Positions 37,021 to 45,511 of a stretch of DNA of 64,000 nt are shown here, in pieces. Both the position numbers and the translations under genes were made by a program. The DNA comes from an uncultured Chlamydia sp. (GTDB taxonomy: Bacteria > Chlamydiota > Chlamydiia > Chlamydiales > Simkaniaceae): NCBI GenBank assembly GCA_946127115.1, contig CAMGYI010000001.1:1036857-1100856 (forward strand), in the 5' to 3' direction. Every line of letters begins with the position of its first letter. The stretch's first letter is position 1. The notes under the pieces were generated by a model. It saw only the letters and a list, made by a program, of their open reading frames with translations, ran no database searches and was not told where the DNA came from.

Positions 37021-37299
37021 AAAAGGAATTTTCCTGACTTTATCAGCTACAGTCGGTTTGTATCTTTGATGAAAGATCTTTTTATTCCTCTCTTTGCTTA
37101 CCTGCTAACTAGAACCAGATCTATTACGGAAATTTCCTTTGCTGATGCTATTTTAATACAGGTTTGTAAAAGTAAAAGAATAACAAAAGAGCATGTGTTT
37201 AAGGGGTTTTTGAAGATGGGAAAGATTGCAACTTGTTGGTTCTGTGGATTTAAGCTTCACCTAATCATCAAAAAGGGTAGTGTACCATTTGTTCTGTAA
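37021..37299 (+). pseudogene. IS982 family transposase remnant
   Basis: The frame reads FPDFISYSRFVSLMKDLFIP, then SITEISFADAILIQVCKSKR, then HVFKGFLKMGKIATCWFCGF and KLHLII. These follow in order the IS982 transposase core (SYNRFV, FxDSTxLxVCxNRRI, VFxGLAxRGK, GFKLHL). The first DDE aspartate is kept in SFADA. The 5' third is degraded, and the frame stops after FVL, before the last catalytic residue, so it cannot be active. It lies between the split gene and the RhoGAP gene inside the island. Confidence 0.8.
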
Positions 37300-37533
37300 A
37301 TTCAGTTTCTGCTAAAAAAGCAAGACTTGAAAAAAAGGTCTTTTGCATAGGAAGAAACCGTTTTCTTCAAAACAGCCCTATCAAAAACAACTTGGTAGAC
37401 CTTCTATTAAGAGATCCATCTAAACATACTTCTTAACCTTTAATAAGCTGGGTTTGAAGTGATAGTGATATCATACCACTTTAATTATATTCAATCGTTA
37501 CTGCTAATTGGGAAGAATATGTCTAAAAAATAA

Positions 37534-38577
37534 TTATACATAGAAAAATTCAAAATTATTCTTAATTAAGCACTCTAAAGACATCTGGTTTAATATTTGT
37601 TGTTCAAAAGGATTATTAAGTTCAGAAACAGATTGGAAAAGATTTGGAGAAAAAACCACTGATAAATTTTTTATATCCATCTTATTTAAATGCGCCTTGT
37701 CAGCTATTTTCCTAAAATGATCGAAAATAACTTTAAGGAAAGAGCGATAGTCTAAGTTTAAATTATTTAAAACATTATAAGCCACAAGCTCCTTTTCTTC
37801 AGTTGTTTTACAGGAAAAATCACTGAATAAATCAGAGGGTATTTTTTCTGATTCGGGAATTTCTCTGATAATCTGCTTGACTAAACAACAAGCAAGGTGG
37901 GGGAAGGTCTTGATTTTTAGATCAGCCCTCGGATCCTTCAACTTCTCAGATTTTATTGCTCCATATTTTTTATTCAGATCTTTGGTTGAACAAGGGATCC
38001 TGTATATCCCTTTGGTTTCTATGCTCTCTTCGATAAGAGAGAAAAGGCTTAAAACAATAGGGTATATACCAGTCAGATTGCTTTTGATTATAATCGGAGA
38101 CAATTGCTTTGTCTCTTCTAAATTCTCAATCGGCGACGCGTTTGAGGGAACTTCATCTGTACCCCTCCTTAACAAATTTGCTTCTGCATAGGTAGGCTCG
38201 GTAGATCTTGGATAAATAATAAAAAAGAGAGCATTAAGGGATGAGCCATATAGCCCGAATTTACAGCCGTCTTTTAAGCTAAGAGTTAACTCTTTGCTAT
38301 GCATCTTGGAAAGAAGAGGGGCAAAAATAGAGCTCCCTATGACAAAAGCTACAGTGCGTCGCAAACTCAAAATAAAATATGGCTCTCTCTCAAAAGGGAG
38401 AGTCTCGCTTAAAGCGAGGCATCCCATCCCTACATACCCTGAGAACAAAATCCCTTTTGACGTAGAATTAGAAAAATGCTGGACCAGTCTTTTGGTTCCA
38501 GCAAAACAAGTGAAGATGACTAAAAGCAGACCTTGAGAGGTATTAAAGGTGATTTTTGAAGTAGGAGAGATCTCCAT
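37534..38577 (-). CDS. Membrane-anchored protein with a eukaryotic-type RhoGAP domain
   Basis: A 347-residue protein. The first 125 residues contain about four hydrophobic segments (near 15-27, 42-60, 74-90 and 108-122), like a chlamydial inclusion-membrane (Inc) region. A linker follows, and residues about 165-345 form a RhoGAP domain. The arginine finger is R193 in KGIYRIPCS. The lysine and arginine of the central helix are K234 and R238 in CLVKQIIREIPE. NKM (298-300) and VFSPNL with N312 match the GTPase-contact asparagine. All key residues of active GAPs are there. The inferred role is to switch off host Rho-family GTPases from the vacuole membrane. The gene is AT-rich relative to core genes. 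Confidence 0.85.
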   Translation of the reverse strand: MEISPTSKITFNTSQGLLLVIFTCFAGTKRLVQHFSNSTSKGILFSGYVGMGCLALSETLPFEREPYFILSLRRTVAFVIGSSIFAPLLSKMHSKELTLSLKDGCKFGLYGSSLNALFFIIYPRSTEPTYAEANLLRRGTDEVPSNASPIENLEETKQLSPIIIKSNLTGIYPIVLSLFSLIEESIETKGIYRIPCSTKDLNKKYGAIKSEKLKDPRADLKIKTFPHLACCLVKQIIREIPESEKIPSDLFSDFSCKTTEEKELVAYNVLNNLNLDYRSFLKVIFDHFRKIADKAHLNKMDIKNLSVVFSPNLFQSVSELNNPFEQQILNQMSLECLIKNNFEFFYV

Positions 38578-38741
38578 ATAATGACCTTATATTTTGAAGG
38601 ACATGGTGCAATAAAGAGGTTCTCAAGTAAAGAGTAATTTTATAGCGAACTTGTTCGTGAGGTTTGTAGCAGGTTAATGGGCCCCCCTTCCTATAGACTG
38701 GCATATGTCTCTAATGGGAGTTTTTAGTTGAATTATCTAGT

Positions 38742-38918
38742 CTAGAATTTTCTTCCCTCATCATCTTCAAAATAAGCATGTTTGAAATCTATAAAATGAA
38801 GAGCAGAAATATTCTCTCCTTTCAGTTCCAGATGTTTTGCAAACCCTTGATTTACAAAATACAAAGGAATAATCGGCATCTCTTCGATTTAGATGTCTTC
38901 TGCTTCTTTCAATACGAT
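38742..38918 (-). pseudogene. Relic of an oligopeptide-binding protein (OppA) C-terminus
   Basis: Reads IVLKEAEDI, an in-frame TAA, then IEEMPIIPLYFVNQGF and DFKHAYFEDDEGRKF to a stop. The intact oppA at 7660-9246 ends with MPLIPICFLNIQF and DFKYASFQ, so the relation is clear. Only the last 59 codons remain, with an internal stop. Confidence 0.75.
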
Positions 38919-38975
38919 GGGTATAAACACTCTCATTTTAATTTATTTTCTTTTTTGTTTTATTGATTATTTATG

Positions 38976-38981
38976 TATAAT
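38976..38981 (+). promoter_or_regulatory. Possible -10 element for the Inc-like gene
   Basis: A perfect TATAAT 23 bases before the ATG at 39005. The matching -35 is weak (TTGTTT with 15-base spacing). The placement fits a short 5' leader. Confidence 0.35.
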
Positions 38982-39004
38982 CCCGGCCCGATTGGGGTTG
39001 GTTC

Positions 39005-40780
39005 ATGCACGAAGTACAAAATCGCGTTCCCGCGTATTTTCATCAGATTCATTTTCGGAAGGTTGTCCAGACAGTTGTGATTACAGCTGCTCTGATGGCT
39101 ATTACCCGATTTGCTATCGAATATGCACAAAAAAGGACTAAAAACCCGATTACTCCCTTTAAGGATAATCAAAGAGCGACTCTTGCCTACTTAGCTGCAT
39201 CTGTTGCTTATCTTGCTGCTAGCATAGCCGCAATACCCCTCTTCACAAAACAACCTGGACAAGGCAATCGAACCATCTCCTTTCAACCTTTTAGGGAAGA
39301 AGAGGCCCAAGAGGTAGCAACCGTCCCTGGAAGACAGGTGTCTACAGAAGAGGGATTGGATGCTATGAGACTTTCTCGAGAGAGAGTATGTGCCGTAATT
39401 CAAAACATCAATCTTCACATGATCCAACAGGATGTTTTTCTTGGAGGCCACCAAATTATTTCAGATTTTTTACACCAAACACATTATTGTAGTTTAGAAA
39501 GCACCTCTCATCAGCTCCTCCAACCGATAAAGAGACAAGCGATTGCTTCTTTAGTAGATGGTCTTAGCGCTGTTGGGCTTACCCTTAAAAGAGATCAAGA
39601 TCAAATTAATGTAGTCTTTAGTTTTGATGGATATCCTCAACTGAAGAATCTTTTCCGGTCTTGTGTACCTTATGGGCAAAATGGAGCTTCAGTAAAAAGT
39701 TCAAGTATCGAGGGGTCTGTTACTTTATTAATTGAAGGGGAAGTTCAATCTTTCAATTTATCTTCGAGTTTAGCAGAAAAACTATTCAAAATAGTTATGC
39801 AGGCATCTTCTAAAAAACAACAGTTTTCAAGTCATAATAGTAGAGTACATATACAAAATGATCAATCTCTTCTAGAACTTACTTCTCGGCCACTTACTTC
39901 TCGATCTTTGTTTAGAAATGGTAAAGTTACCCCTATTTTGTCTATTGGTTCTGCAGATTATATGCATGATCATAAGCAGATTGCCTTAAGCCAAAATAGT
40001 GATACAGAAAGAGATTCGATACGTAGTACTTCTAAGGAAGTTCTTTCTGAAAGAAGTATTAAAGAGAGTAAAGAAAAGGTATCTAAACTGAAAAAAGTAA
40101 GATCTCTATTTGAGGTTACAGTTGAATTCGAAGATTTAGCTACTCGTCTTATTCATGAAATACCCATTGCTCAAGAAAACCTAGCTTCTTTTCTTAACAA
40201 GTTTACTTATCAATCAAGTTTACGTCCTGTGATTATTTTTGGGAAAGAAAACTCCTCCTTAAAAGCTCAGGAACTATTCTGCAAAATATTATCTTCTATT
40301 AGTAATAGATGGATGCGATTCCCTCTTAGTGACATAGTTCTTTATACTTATAATGGAATCCCTATTATTAATAACAACCAAAACACTGATCAAATAATAA
40401 AAGCTTCAGCAAACAATATAGAGAGATTTAATGGAGCCTTTATTAATAATTTACTAACAGAATCGCATGACTTGTTATTAAATTTTGAGTTACAATTATC
40501 TAGTATTCATGTCCGTTGCGAAATAGAAAATCCTAGTGATAAACCGAATAATATAGTCTTAGTAAGAAGAAATCAGAAGCAGCATCAAGAGAAATTTGTA
40601 GGATTTCAATTAGGTGAGATAAGAAAAGCTTACTCTAAAAAAGCAAGAAAAGCTCGCTTTAAAAACGTGGATAAGAGTCTTAATTCTCAATTCCATTTAT
40701 ATTATGAATGTTTGGAAATGCGACGGCCTTCTTTATTCCATACTCTAAAATTGAAACGTAACTCTAAAATCGAGACGTAG
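39005..40780 (+). CDS. Inc-like island protein with bilobed hydrophobic N-terminus
   Basis: A 591-residue protein. Two adjacent hydrophobic segments (residues about 20-40 and 58-80), separated by a short polar loop and preceded by a polar N-terminus without a Sec signal, match the bilobed domain of chlamydial inclusion-membrane proteins. The long C-terminal part is polar and would face the host cytosol. A stretch around residues 320-370 (SERSIKESKEKVSKLKKVRS) is charged and helical. The tail after residue 395 has a beta/alpha pattern I do not recognise. It is divergent from the RhoGAP gene. Type III secretion is inferred only. Confidence 0.75.
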   Translation: MHEVQNRVPAYFHQIHFRKVVQTVVITAALMAITRFAIEYAQKRTKNPITPFKDNQRATLAYLAASVAYLAASIAAIPLFTKQPGQGNRTISFQPFREEEAQEVATVPGRQVSTEEGLDAMRLSRERVCAVIQNINLHMIQQDVFLGGHQIISDFLHQTHYCSLESTSHQLLQPIKRQAIASLVDGLSAVGLTLKRDQDQINVVFSFDGYPQLKNLFRSCVPYGQNGASVKSSSIEGSVTLLIEGEVQSFNLSSSLAEKLFKIVMQASSKKQQFSSHNSRVHIQNDQSLLELTSRPLTSRSLFRNGKVTPILSIGSADYMHDHKQIALSQNSDTERDSIRSTSKEVLSERSIKESKEKVSKLKKVRSLFEVTVEFEDLATRLIHEIPIAQENLASFLNKFTYQSSLRPVIIFGKENSSLKAQELFCKILSSISNRWMRFPLSDIVLYTYNGIPIINNNQNTDQIIKASANNIERFNGAFINNLLTESHDLLLNFELQLSSIHVRCEIENPSDKPNNIVLVRRNQKQHQEKFVGFQLGEIRKAYSKKARKARFKNVDKSLNSQFHLYYECLEMRRPSLFHTLKLKRNSKIET

Positions 40781-41152
40781 CGAAACTTAAAATCGAGAGT
40801 TTACCTCAGACGTATGGGGAAAAGAAGTGTAATCTTAATGTAGGTGTACAAATATCCTAACCTTGTGCAACGTGGATTTTTAGTATGGCACAGGAAGAAG
40901 AGATGCGTAACAGCTCTAGAATAGATTAATTAAGGAAATTTTTAGAAGGCTATTTGGCAATAAAGCGTATATTTCTTCGAAACTCGGGCGCACTCTTTTA
41001 AAGAACGGTTTAGAGTTTTTTATAACACTAGAATCCAACATGAATCAAAGGACCTACTACTTATAGTCATCAAGAGAAGGAACCATCTTCAAACTTTGAT
41101 AGCCAAGATAATGACCTTATGATTACAGCATTAAAAAAACCGAAATTTAGGT
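40781..41152. other. Island right edge, no gene recognised
   Basis: 372 bases of decayed sequence with stops in all frames, ending exactly where copy 2 of the epimerase repeat begins. Confidence 0.45.
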
Positions 41153-41429
41153 TTAATCATTGCAGCGGATATAAACTCTACAATCTTGGCAATAACAAGC
41201 CGGAGCCTCTCATGCACCTTAATTAAACTTCTCGAAACACACCTTGGGGAAAAAGCATTGATCGATTTTCAACCGATGCAGATAGGAGATGTTAAAACCA
41301 CGTATACCAATATCCAAAAAGATGAAAGAGACCTCGCTTTCTCCCCAACAACCTCTTTTGATATCGGAATCGCAAAATTCTCTGACTGGTTTCTAAGACA
41401 TCGGACTGCAAAGATTTCCTAGTCAATTT
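41153..41429 (+). pseudogene. Epimerase 3' fragment, copy 2 of the direct repeat
   Basis: About 95 percent identical to 34396-34671, the end of the intact epimerase gene. One extra A (CACCTTAATTAAAC here, CATCTTATTAAAC there) shifts the frame. The downstream 78 codons remain readable (KLLETHLGEKALIDFQPMQ). It has no start and no upstream gene body, so it cannot work. It marks the right boundary of the island. Confidence 0.95.
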
Positions 41430-41470
41430 TTGACACTTCCTCTACAATTCTCCAGAAGCTTTGGAGTTTA

Positions 41471-42067
41471 ATGATGTTTAAGAAACCGCTGCTTATTCTC
41501 ACTTGTTTCCTATTTCTTTCAACAGGGTTTGCAGAAGATATTTGGACGATTATCGACATTAGACCTTGGAGGAACACCTTTATCCTTACGATGGACAATG
41601 GAACAGTTTGGAGGTTTCGGGAAGACCCAGGCAAGATAAAATATTGCACCGTTTATCAACCCGATGGACGGGAGGAGTTCCGGCCTAGCAGTATCCCCTA
41701 CCACGTTCCAGGAAGGAGTAGCAACAACATCAACTATTTTCAAAAAGGCGATCCCATTAGCCCCTGTTTTTTTGAAGGATCTACTCTTGTCTTTAAAGAT
41801 GTGCAGGGAGAAAACCCTATTGGTTGCATTCTTGAGGAATATCTACCCAATATTCTTTCTTCAATCTATGAAATGGATTCTCAAGGATACTCTACCATTA
41901 TGTCAGATGGTCATGAGTGGACATTTAGTTGGTGGCAAGCGTGGACAAGTTATTATTGGGAGACAGGAGATACTTTAGTACCTATGACGCTTAACCTCTC
42001 AACAAAAGTTGTCAACCTTGACCGGCTCCTTCGCAAACAAACTCACTTTTTTGCAGTGCCCTACTGA
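41471..42067 (+). CDS. Secreted hypothetical protein
   Basis: A 198-residue protein with a clear Sec signal peptide (hydrophobic residues 5-20, cleavage near GFAED). The mature part has two similar aromatic-rich units: FILTMDNGTVWRF near residue 38 and TIMSDGHEWTFSWWQAW near 140, suggesting an internal duplication of a small beta domain. Function is unknown. Because it sits directly downstream of the epimerase fragment, it was probably the original neighbour of the epimerase gene before the island arrived. Confidence 0.75.
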   Translation: MMFKKPLLILTCFLFLSTGFAEDIWTIIDIRPWRNTFILTMDNGTVWRFREDPGKIKYCTVYQPDGREEFRPSSIPYHVPGRSSNNINYFQKGDPISPCFFEGSTLVFKDVQGENPIGCILEEYLPNILSSIYEMDSQGYSTIMSDGHEWTFSWWQAWTSYYWETGDTLVPMTLNLSTKVVNLDRLLRKQTHFFAVPY

Positions 42068-42158
42068 TAAAAATTATATACCCAGGAACCCCCAGCTCAG
42101 TCTTGATCCGCGAGATGGGCACGGAGGGGTGAAGATTTCTCCCTGTTTATTCCTGAGG

Positions 42159-43625
42159 TCATTTCTTCACAAGTGTCTGAAACGCTTCAGGCAAGGCTTT
42201 AATAAGATCGCTTGCAATCATATCGTATGAGGTACACTCTTTCGCAGCAATCTCTCCTGCTTCCCCATGCAGATAAACTCCCAGAGTGGCAGCCTCTCGA
42301 CCTTTTATCCCTTGTGCAAGAAAAGCCGCTATCATTCCCGTTAAAACATCCCCTGCTCCCGCAGTGGCCATTCCAGGATCTCCCTTTGTAACGATAAGTG
42401 GCAATAACTTGGGGTGAAAAATCCATGTCGGCGCCCCTTTTAAGACTACCGTCACCTCATTTTGATTAGCAAAAGCTTGGCATGCCTGGTGATCTACTGC
42501 ATTGCTCCCAAGAAGGTGAAACATCTCTTTGTAGTGCGGGGTCAATATGGATCCCTTTGGGAAAGCCTTAATATGGTAGAGGGCATCGGCATCTATCACC
42601 ATAGGAACATTCAACTTAGCAACAAATCCTTGCAGAAAGGTGTGCATCTCTTCACCCCTCCCCACACCGGGGCCGATTAAACACCCCCTTGCACGTTCTC
42701 CCTCTTCCAAGATTGCGCTATCATCGCCCCACTGATAAGGAGTCCGAATTAATTCATATGCTGAAGAAGCCAGTTCTTTCTCCATTCCTTCAGGATAGAA
42801 CAGTCTTACAATTCCCGCTCCGGTGCGGAGCGCCGCTAAACACGATAACATAGCTGCTCCCGACATCCCGGGAGAACCTGCAATCGCAATGACATACCCT
42901 GCCTCGTACTTATGGCGATTTCTTTTCAGGGGCGGCAGAAGCCCTGGAAGAGCCTTCTCATTGACTAAATACCCTTCTCCTTGAGTCTCTTTAATATAAT
43001 TCCTCTCCATTCCGAAGTCGATCACATGGAGTTTCCCAATATGATTGTACCCCTCTCCTACAAAAAAACCACGCTTTGCCATCCCCAGATAAAGCGTCTC
43101 ATCTGCATAAACCGCGAGCTTAGCCTCTCCTGTGTTTCCGTTTACACCTGATGGGATATCAATCGCTAAGACGGGGAGTTCTGATTCATTGACTTTTTCG
43201 ATGATTTCTTTGATCTTCCCTTGAACTTTACCCTGAAATCCCGTCCCCAAAAGACCGTCAAGAATAACTCCATTGAGCTCTAGCTTGTCTTGCCGCTTTC
43301 CTTCGAATTCCCTCCCATGTTTCTGACAAAGAGGACTTGCCTCCTTCATTTCCACGACATGAAAAGCTTCAACACTAAAGCCCCGATGAAGCAAAAAGGT
43401 TCCTGCAACATAGGCATCTCCGCCATTGTTCCCCTTCCCCACCAGTAGTGTGACCTTTTTATTCCTTCCCCGTTCCTTAACAAAGGATTCTACCCGATTA
43501 GCAATTCCCTCCCCAGCTTTCAGCATATACGCTTCATCGGAAGCCCCAACCTTCATGCTAACCTTCTCGATCCGCATCATCTCATCAGAACGAACCACTT
43601 TCATGCCTTCGAGTTTATAGTCCAT
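42159..43625 (-). CDS. nnr: Bifunctional NAD(P)HX epimerase/dehydratase
   Basis: A 488-residue repair enzyme for hydrated NADH and NADPH. The N-terminal YjeF_N epimerase domain (residues about 1-215) carries VGKGNNGGDAYVAG, GLLGTGFQG and AIDIPSGVNGNTGEA. The C-terminal ribokinase-like dehydratase domain (about 225-485) carries AGSPGMSGAAMLSCLAALRT, LTPHYKEM and KGDPGMATAGAGDVLTGMIA, the last holding the catalytic aspartate in GAGDVL. Both domains look complete. The 11-bp hairpin at 43653-43677 stands just upstream, so it has its own promoter or is insulated from the IS relic. Confidence 0.93.
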   Translation of the reverse strand: MDYKLEGMKVVRSDEMMRIEKVSMKVGASDEAYMLKAGEGIANRVESFVKERGRNKKVTLLVGKGNNGGDAYVAGTFLLHRGFSVEAFHVVEMKEASPLCQKHGREFEGKRQDKLELNGVILDGLLGTGFQGKVQGKIKEIIEKVNESELPVLAIDIPSGVNGNTGEAKLAVYADETLYLGMAKRGFFVGEGYNHIGKLHVIDFGMERNYIKETQGEGYLVNEKALPGLLPPLKRNRHKYEAGYVIAIAGSPGMSGAAMLSCLAALRTGAGIVRLFYPEGMEKELASSAYELIRTPYQWGDDSAILEEGERARGCLIGPGVGRGEEMHTFLQGFVAKLNVPMVIDADALYHIKAFPKGSILTPHYKEMFHLLGSNAVDHQACQAFANQNEVTVVLKGAPTWIFHPKLLPLIVTKGDPGMATAGAGDVLTGMIAAFLAQGIKGREAATLGVYLHGEAGEIAAKECTSYDMIASDLIKALPEAFQTLVKK

Positions 43626-43652
43626 GTGCTCAATCTATCATACACACACAAA

Positions 43653-43677
43653 GGTGCCCACTTAAAAAGTGGGCACC
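43653..43677. terminator. Strong 11-bp hairpin between the IS630 relic and nnr
   Basis: GGTGCCCACTT and AAGTGGGCACC form a perfect GC-rich stem with a three-base loop. On the minus strand it is followed by TTTGTGTGTG, so it can end transcripts leaving the IS630 relic. It may instead be part of the IS end. Confidence 0.6.
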
Positions 43678-43725
43678 CAACCGTACAGGGGAAATAGGTT
43701 ATATAGATAGATTGTTTTAAATTAG

Positions 43726-43983
43726 TTATAGGCAATACTCCCTGAAAAGTTCATCTATTCCATATTGGTATTTTCTTCGTTTGGACTTTTCTTGTGCCCA
43801 CTTGTGTTCAACAAGGGTTAAATCAGGAAAATAAGGAGGAAGATATTCTAAAGTATGGCCTGCGACTTTAATCTCCTCCTGCATAGATTTGCTTTTATGA
43901 AATGAAGCATTATTCATAACCAGAACGCTTTTAGAGGGAAGTTTGGGAAGTAAAGGAAACTGTAAAGGAAGAGTTGCCGCCAT
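43726..43983 (-). pseudogene. IS630 family transposase fragment (C-terminal)
   Basis: 85 codons matching the end of IS630-type DDE transposases: SVLVMNNASFHKSKSMQEEI and a TLEYLPPYFPDLTLVEHKW motif. The usual second catalytic aspartate in VMDNASFH is an asparagine here, and NPIEH has become TLVEH. The first two-thirds of the gene is missing. Inactive relic. Confidence 0.88.
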
Positions 43984-44206
43984 TTATAACGAGAAATGGC
44001 TTGTAGAAGAACGGGGGCATCAAAGCCCAAGAGAAGCGCGACATAATTACATCAATAATAGGCTATAGCATTAGAATAAAAACCATAGAGAAGACATTGC
44101 GAGTGAGCTCTCAAAAAGTTCAAGGAGACAATGCGAACGAAACATAGAACGAATAGAAATTTATTTAAACGCAAGTTCGTGTTGCATTAATTGGTGGCAA
44201 TACAGT

Positions 44207-44220
44207 TTCAAAAAACGAAC
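44207..44220 (+). repeat. 14-base repeat shared with 45521-45534
   Basis: TTCAAAAAACGAAC occurs identically here and at 45521-45534, and GG.AAT lies a few bases before it at both sites. The two copies flank the propeller-like gene and its small partner. Confidence 0.6.
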
Positions 44221-44258
44221 ATTTTTCTAGATTTTAATTCAGGATTTTCAAATAATTT

Positions 44259-45344
44259 TTGGGAAAAAATAAAAAACACACCATCGATGGGCAACTTCTT
44301 TCCCCTGATGGCACCCCTATTGGAAGAGAATTTTCTGTTAATACATTACTGGTTAATGCATTTCCAGGATTACTTCCACTAACTTTACCAAAAGATAAAA
44401 TAGCTCTAGTTAGTCGGAATTTTTTTGGTACTCCTCAATCTATGATGCTTACTATATTTGATACAATATCCAAGAAAGTAGATGCAAATTTCAGCTTGGG
44501 ACCATTTGTTCCGAGTAAACGCTATGCTTCTTGTACTCTAAAAAATGGAAACTTGTTATTGGTTTACCAGAATTTTAATCAGGGTATGAATGTATACGTA
44601 GAAATGCGTTCTTCTCAGGGGGAAGGATTGTTGAAGAAAAAAATTGCCTTAGAGGGTTCAATCAGTAATCAAGGTTTAAGGTTTTTAATAACTTCCTTGT
44701 CAAATGGTAATGTTGTTATTGTTTATTATACCTATAATCAGAGCACGGGTATTGTTGTTAAGGGACGAAATTTTTCTCCAAAACTCGAGGATCTAATGCG
44801 ACCTTTTGTGGCATGTGGTGCACATGATAAAAAAAGCTCCCTCCCTCTTTTGAAAGAGTTGGGAAATGGTAATTTTATTATATCCTGCATACAACAAAAT
44901 AACGATTCATTCGGTATCCACGGAGAAGTATTCTCAACACGAGGAAGGGTTAATAGGAGGGGGTTTGACATAGATACAGGACCATTTACAGACATCAGAT
45001 ATGCACTAACCACAACACCGATACGTAATGATATAGTCGTTGCATGGAATAAAAGAGTACCCGACTTAACTCAATCCATTAAAGTACGGTCTTTCCCCTC
45101 AATTACTGGAACAAAAGATCGAGAGTTTTCTATAGCAATAGAAAGTAGATTCTTTGGGAAAACCTTTGAAATTTCTCCTTTAAAAAACGGGGCATTTTTT
45201 TTAGTTTGGGATACAATCGACAGTACCGATATTATGAGCAAAAAGATACTCTTAAGAGACATTTTATCTCTTCTCCCTCGTGTCCAAGAGAGTGCTCTCA
45301 CGGCTCAGGAATGTAGTAATAGAAAAAAAATCTTGAGGAGATGA
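44259..45344 (+). CDS. Repeat-rich beta-propeller-like protein, 5' truncated
   Basis: 361 codons from a TTG; a TAA stands two codons upstream, so no normal start exists and the 5' end is probably lost. The protein consists of 45-55 residue units of the type seen in secreted calcium-binding/VCBS-like proteins: GQLLSPDGTPIGREFSVNT, then TLKNGNLLLVYQNFNQGMN, LSNGNVVIVYYTYNQSTGI, LGNGNFIISCIQQNNDSFGI and LKNGAFFLVWDTIDSTD. Each unit has an NGN/NGxF turn followed by a beta strand. It overlaps the next small ORF by four bases. It may be a surface or secreted protein if expressed, or a pseudogene. Confidence 0.6.
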   Translation: MGKNKKHTIDGQLLSPDGTPIGREFSVNTLLVNAFPGLLPLTLPKDKIALVSRNFFGTPQSMMLTIFDTISKKVDANFSLGPFVPSKRYASCTLKNGNLLLVYQNFNQGMNVYVEMRSSQGEGLLKKKIALEGSISNQGLRFLITSLSNGNVVIVYYTYNQSTGIVVKGRNFSPKLEDLMRPFVACGAHDKKSSLPLLKELGNGNFIISCIQQNNDSFGIHGEVFSTRGRVNRRGFDIDTGPFTDIRYALTTTPIRNDIVVAWNKRVPDLTQSIKVRSFPSITGTKDREFSIAIESRFFGKTFEISPLKNGAFFLVWDTIDSTDIMSKKILLRDILSLLPRVQESALTAQECSNRKKILRR

Positions 45345-45511
45345 AGTTTCTTAATCGCACTTTGGAAGAAGAGAGACAAAAATATCGTGTTCAAGTCTTT
45401 TCCGAAAAGGATTGGCGTATTGTTTGTTTCTGTACTGCCCCTGTTATTCTTATTTCTATGATTATTAACGGCGCACTCCTTGTTTCAATTAAAAAAAGGA
45501 GGAGGTCTTGA
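45341..45511 (+). CDS. Small membrane protein, 56 residues
   Basis: The ATG overlaps the preceding TGA (ATGA) and is preceded by GAGGAG, a strong ribosome-binding site. The product begins with a charged 26-residue stretch (MKFLNRTLEEERQKY), has one hydrophobic segment (about residues 27-50, IVCFCTAPVILISMIING) and ends in KKRRRS, predicting a cytosolic C-terminus. I do not know a family. Tight coupling with the propeller-like gene suggests a partner or anchor. Confidence 0.6.
   Translation: MKFLNRTLEEERQKYRVQVFSEKDWRIVCFCTAPVILISMIINGALLVSIKKRRRS

Larger units (their letters stand above)
36671..37533. other. Intergenic stretch with hairpin and IS982 relic
   Basis: An 863-bp AT-rich gap between the split island gene and the RhoGAP gene. 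It holds a 10-bp perfect hairpin at 36856-36881 and an IS982-type transposase remnant at 37021-37299. Downstream of the remnant the sequence is decayed, with stops in all frames. Confidence 0.5.
38578..39004. other. Divergent promoter gap with an oppA relic
   Basis: The 427-bp gap between the divergent RhoGAP and Inc-like genes. It contains the oppA C-terminal relic (38742-38918, minus strand) and a good -10 hexamer upstream of the Inc-like gene. Confidence 0.5.
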
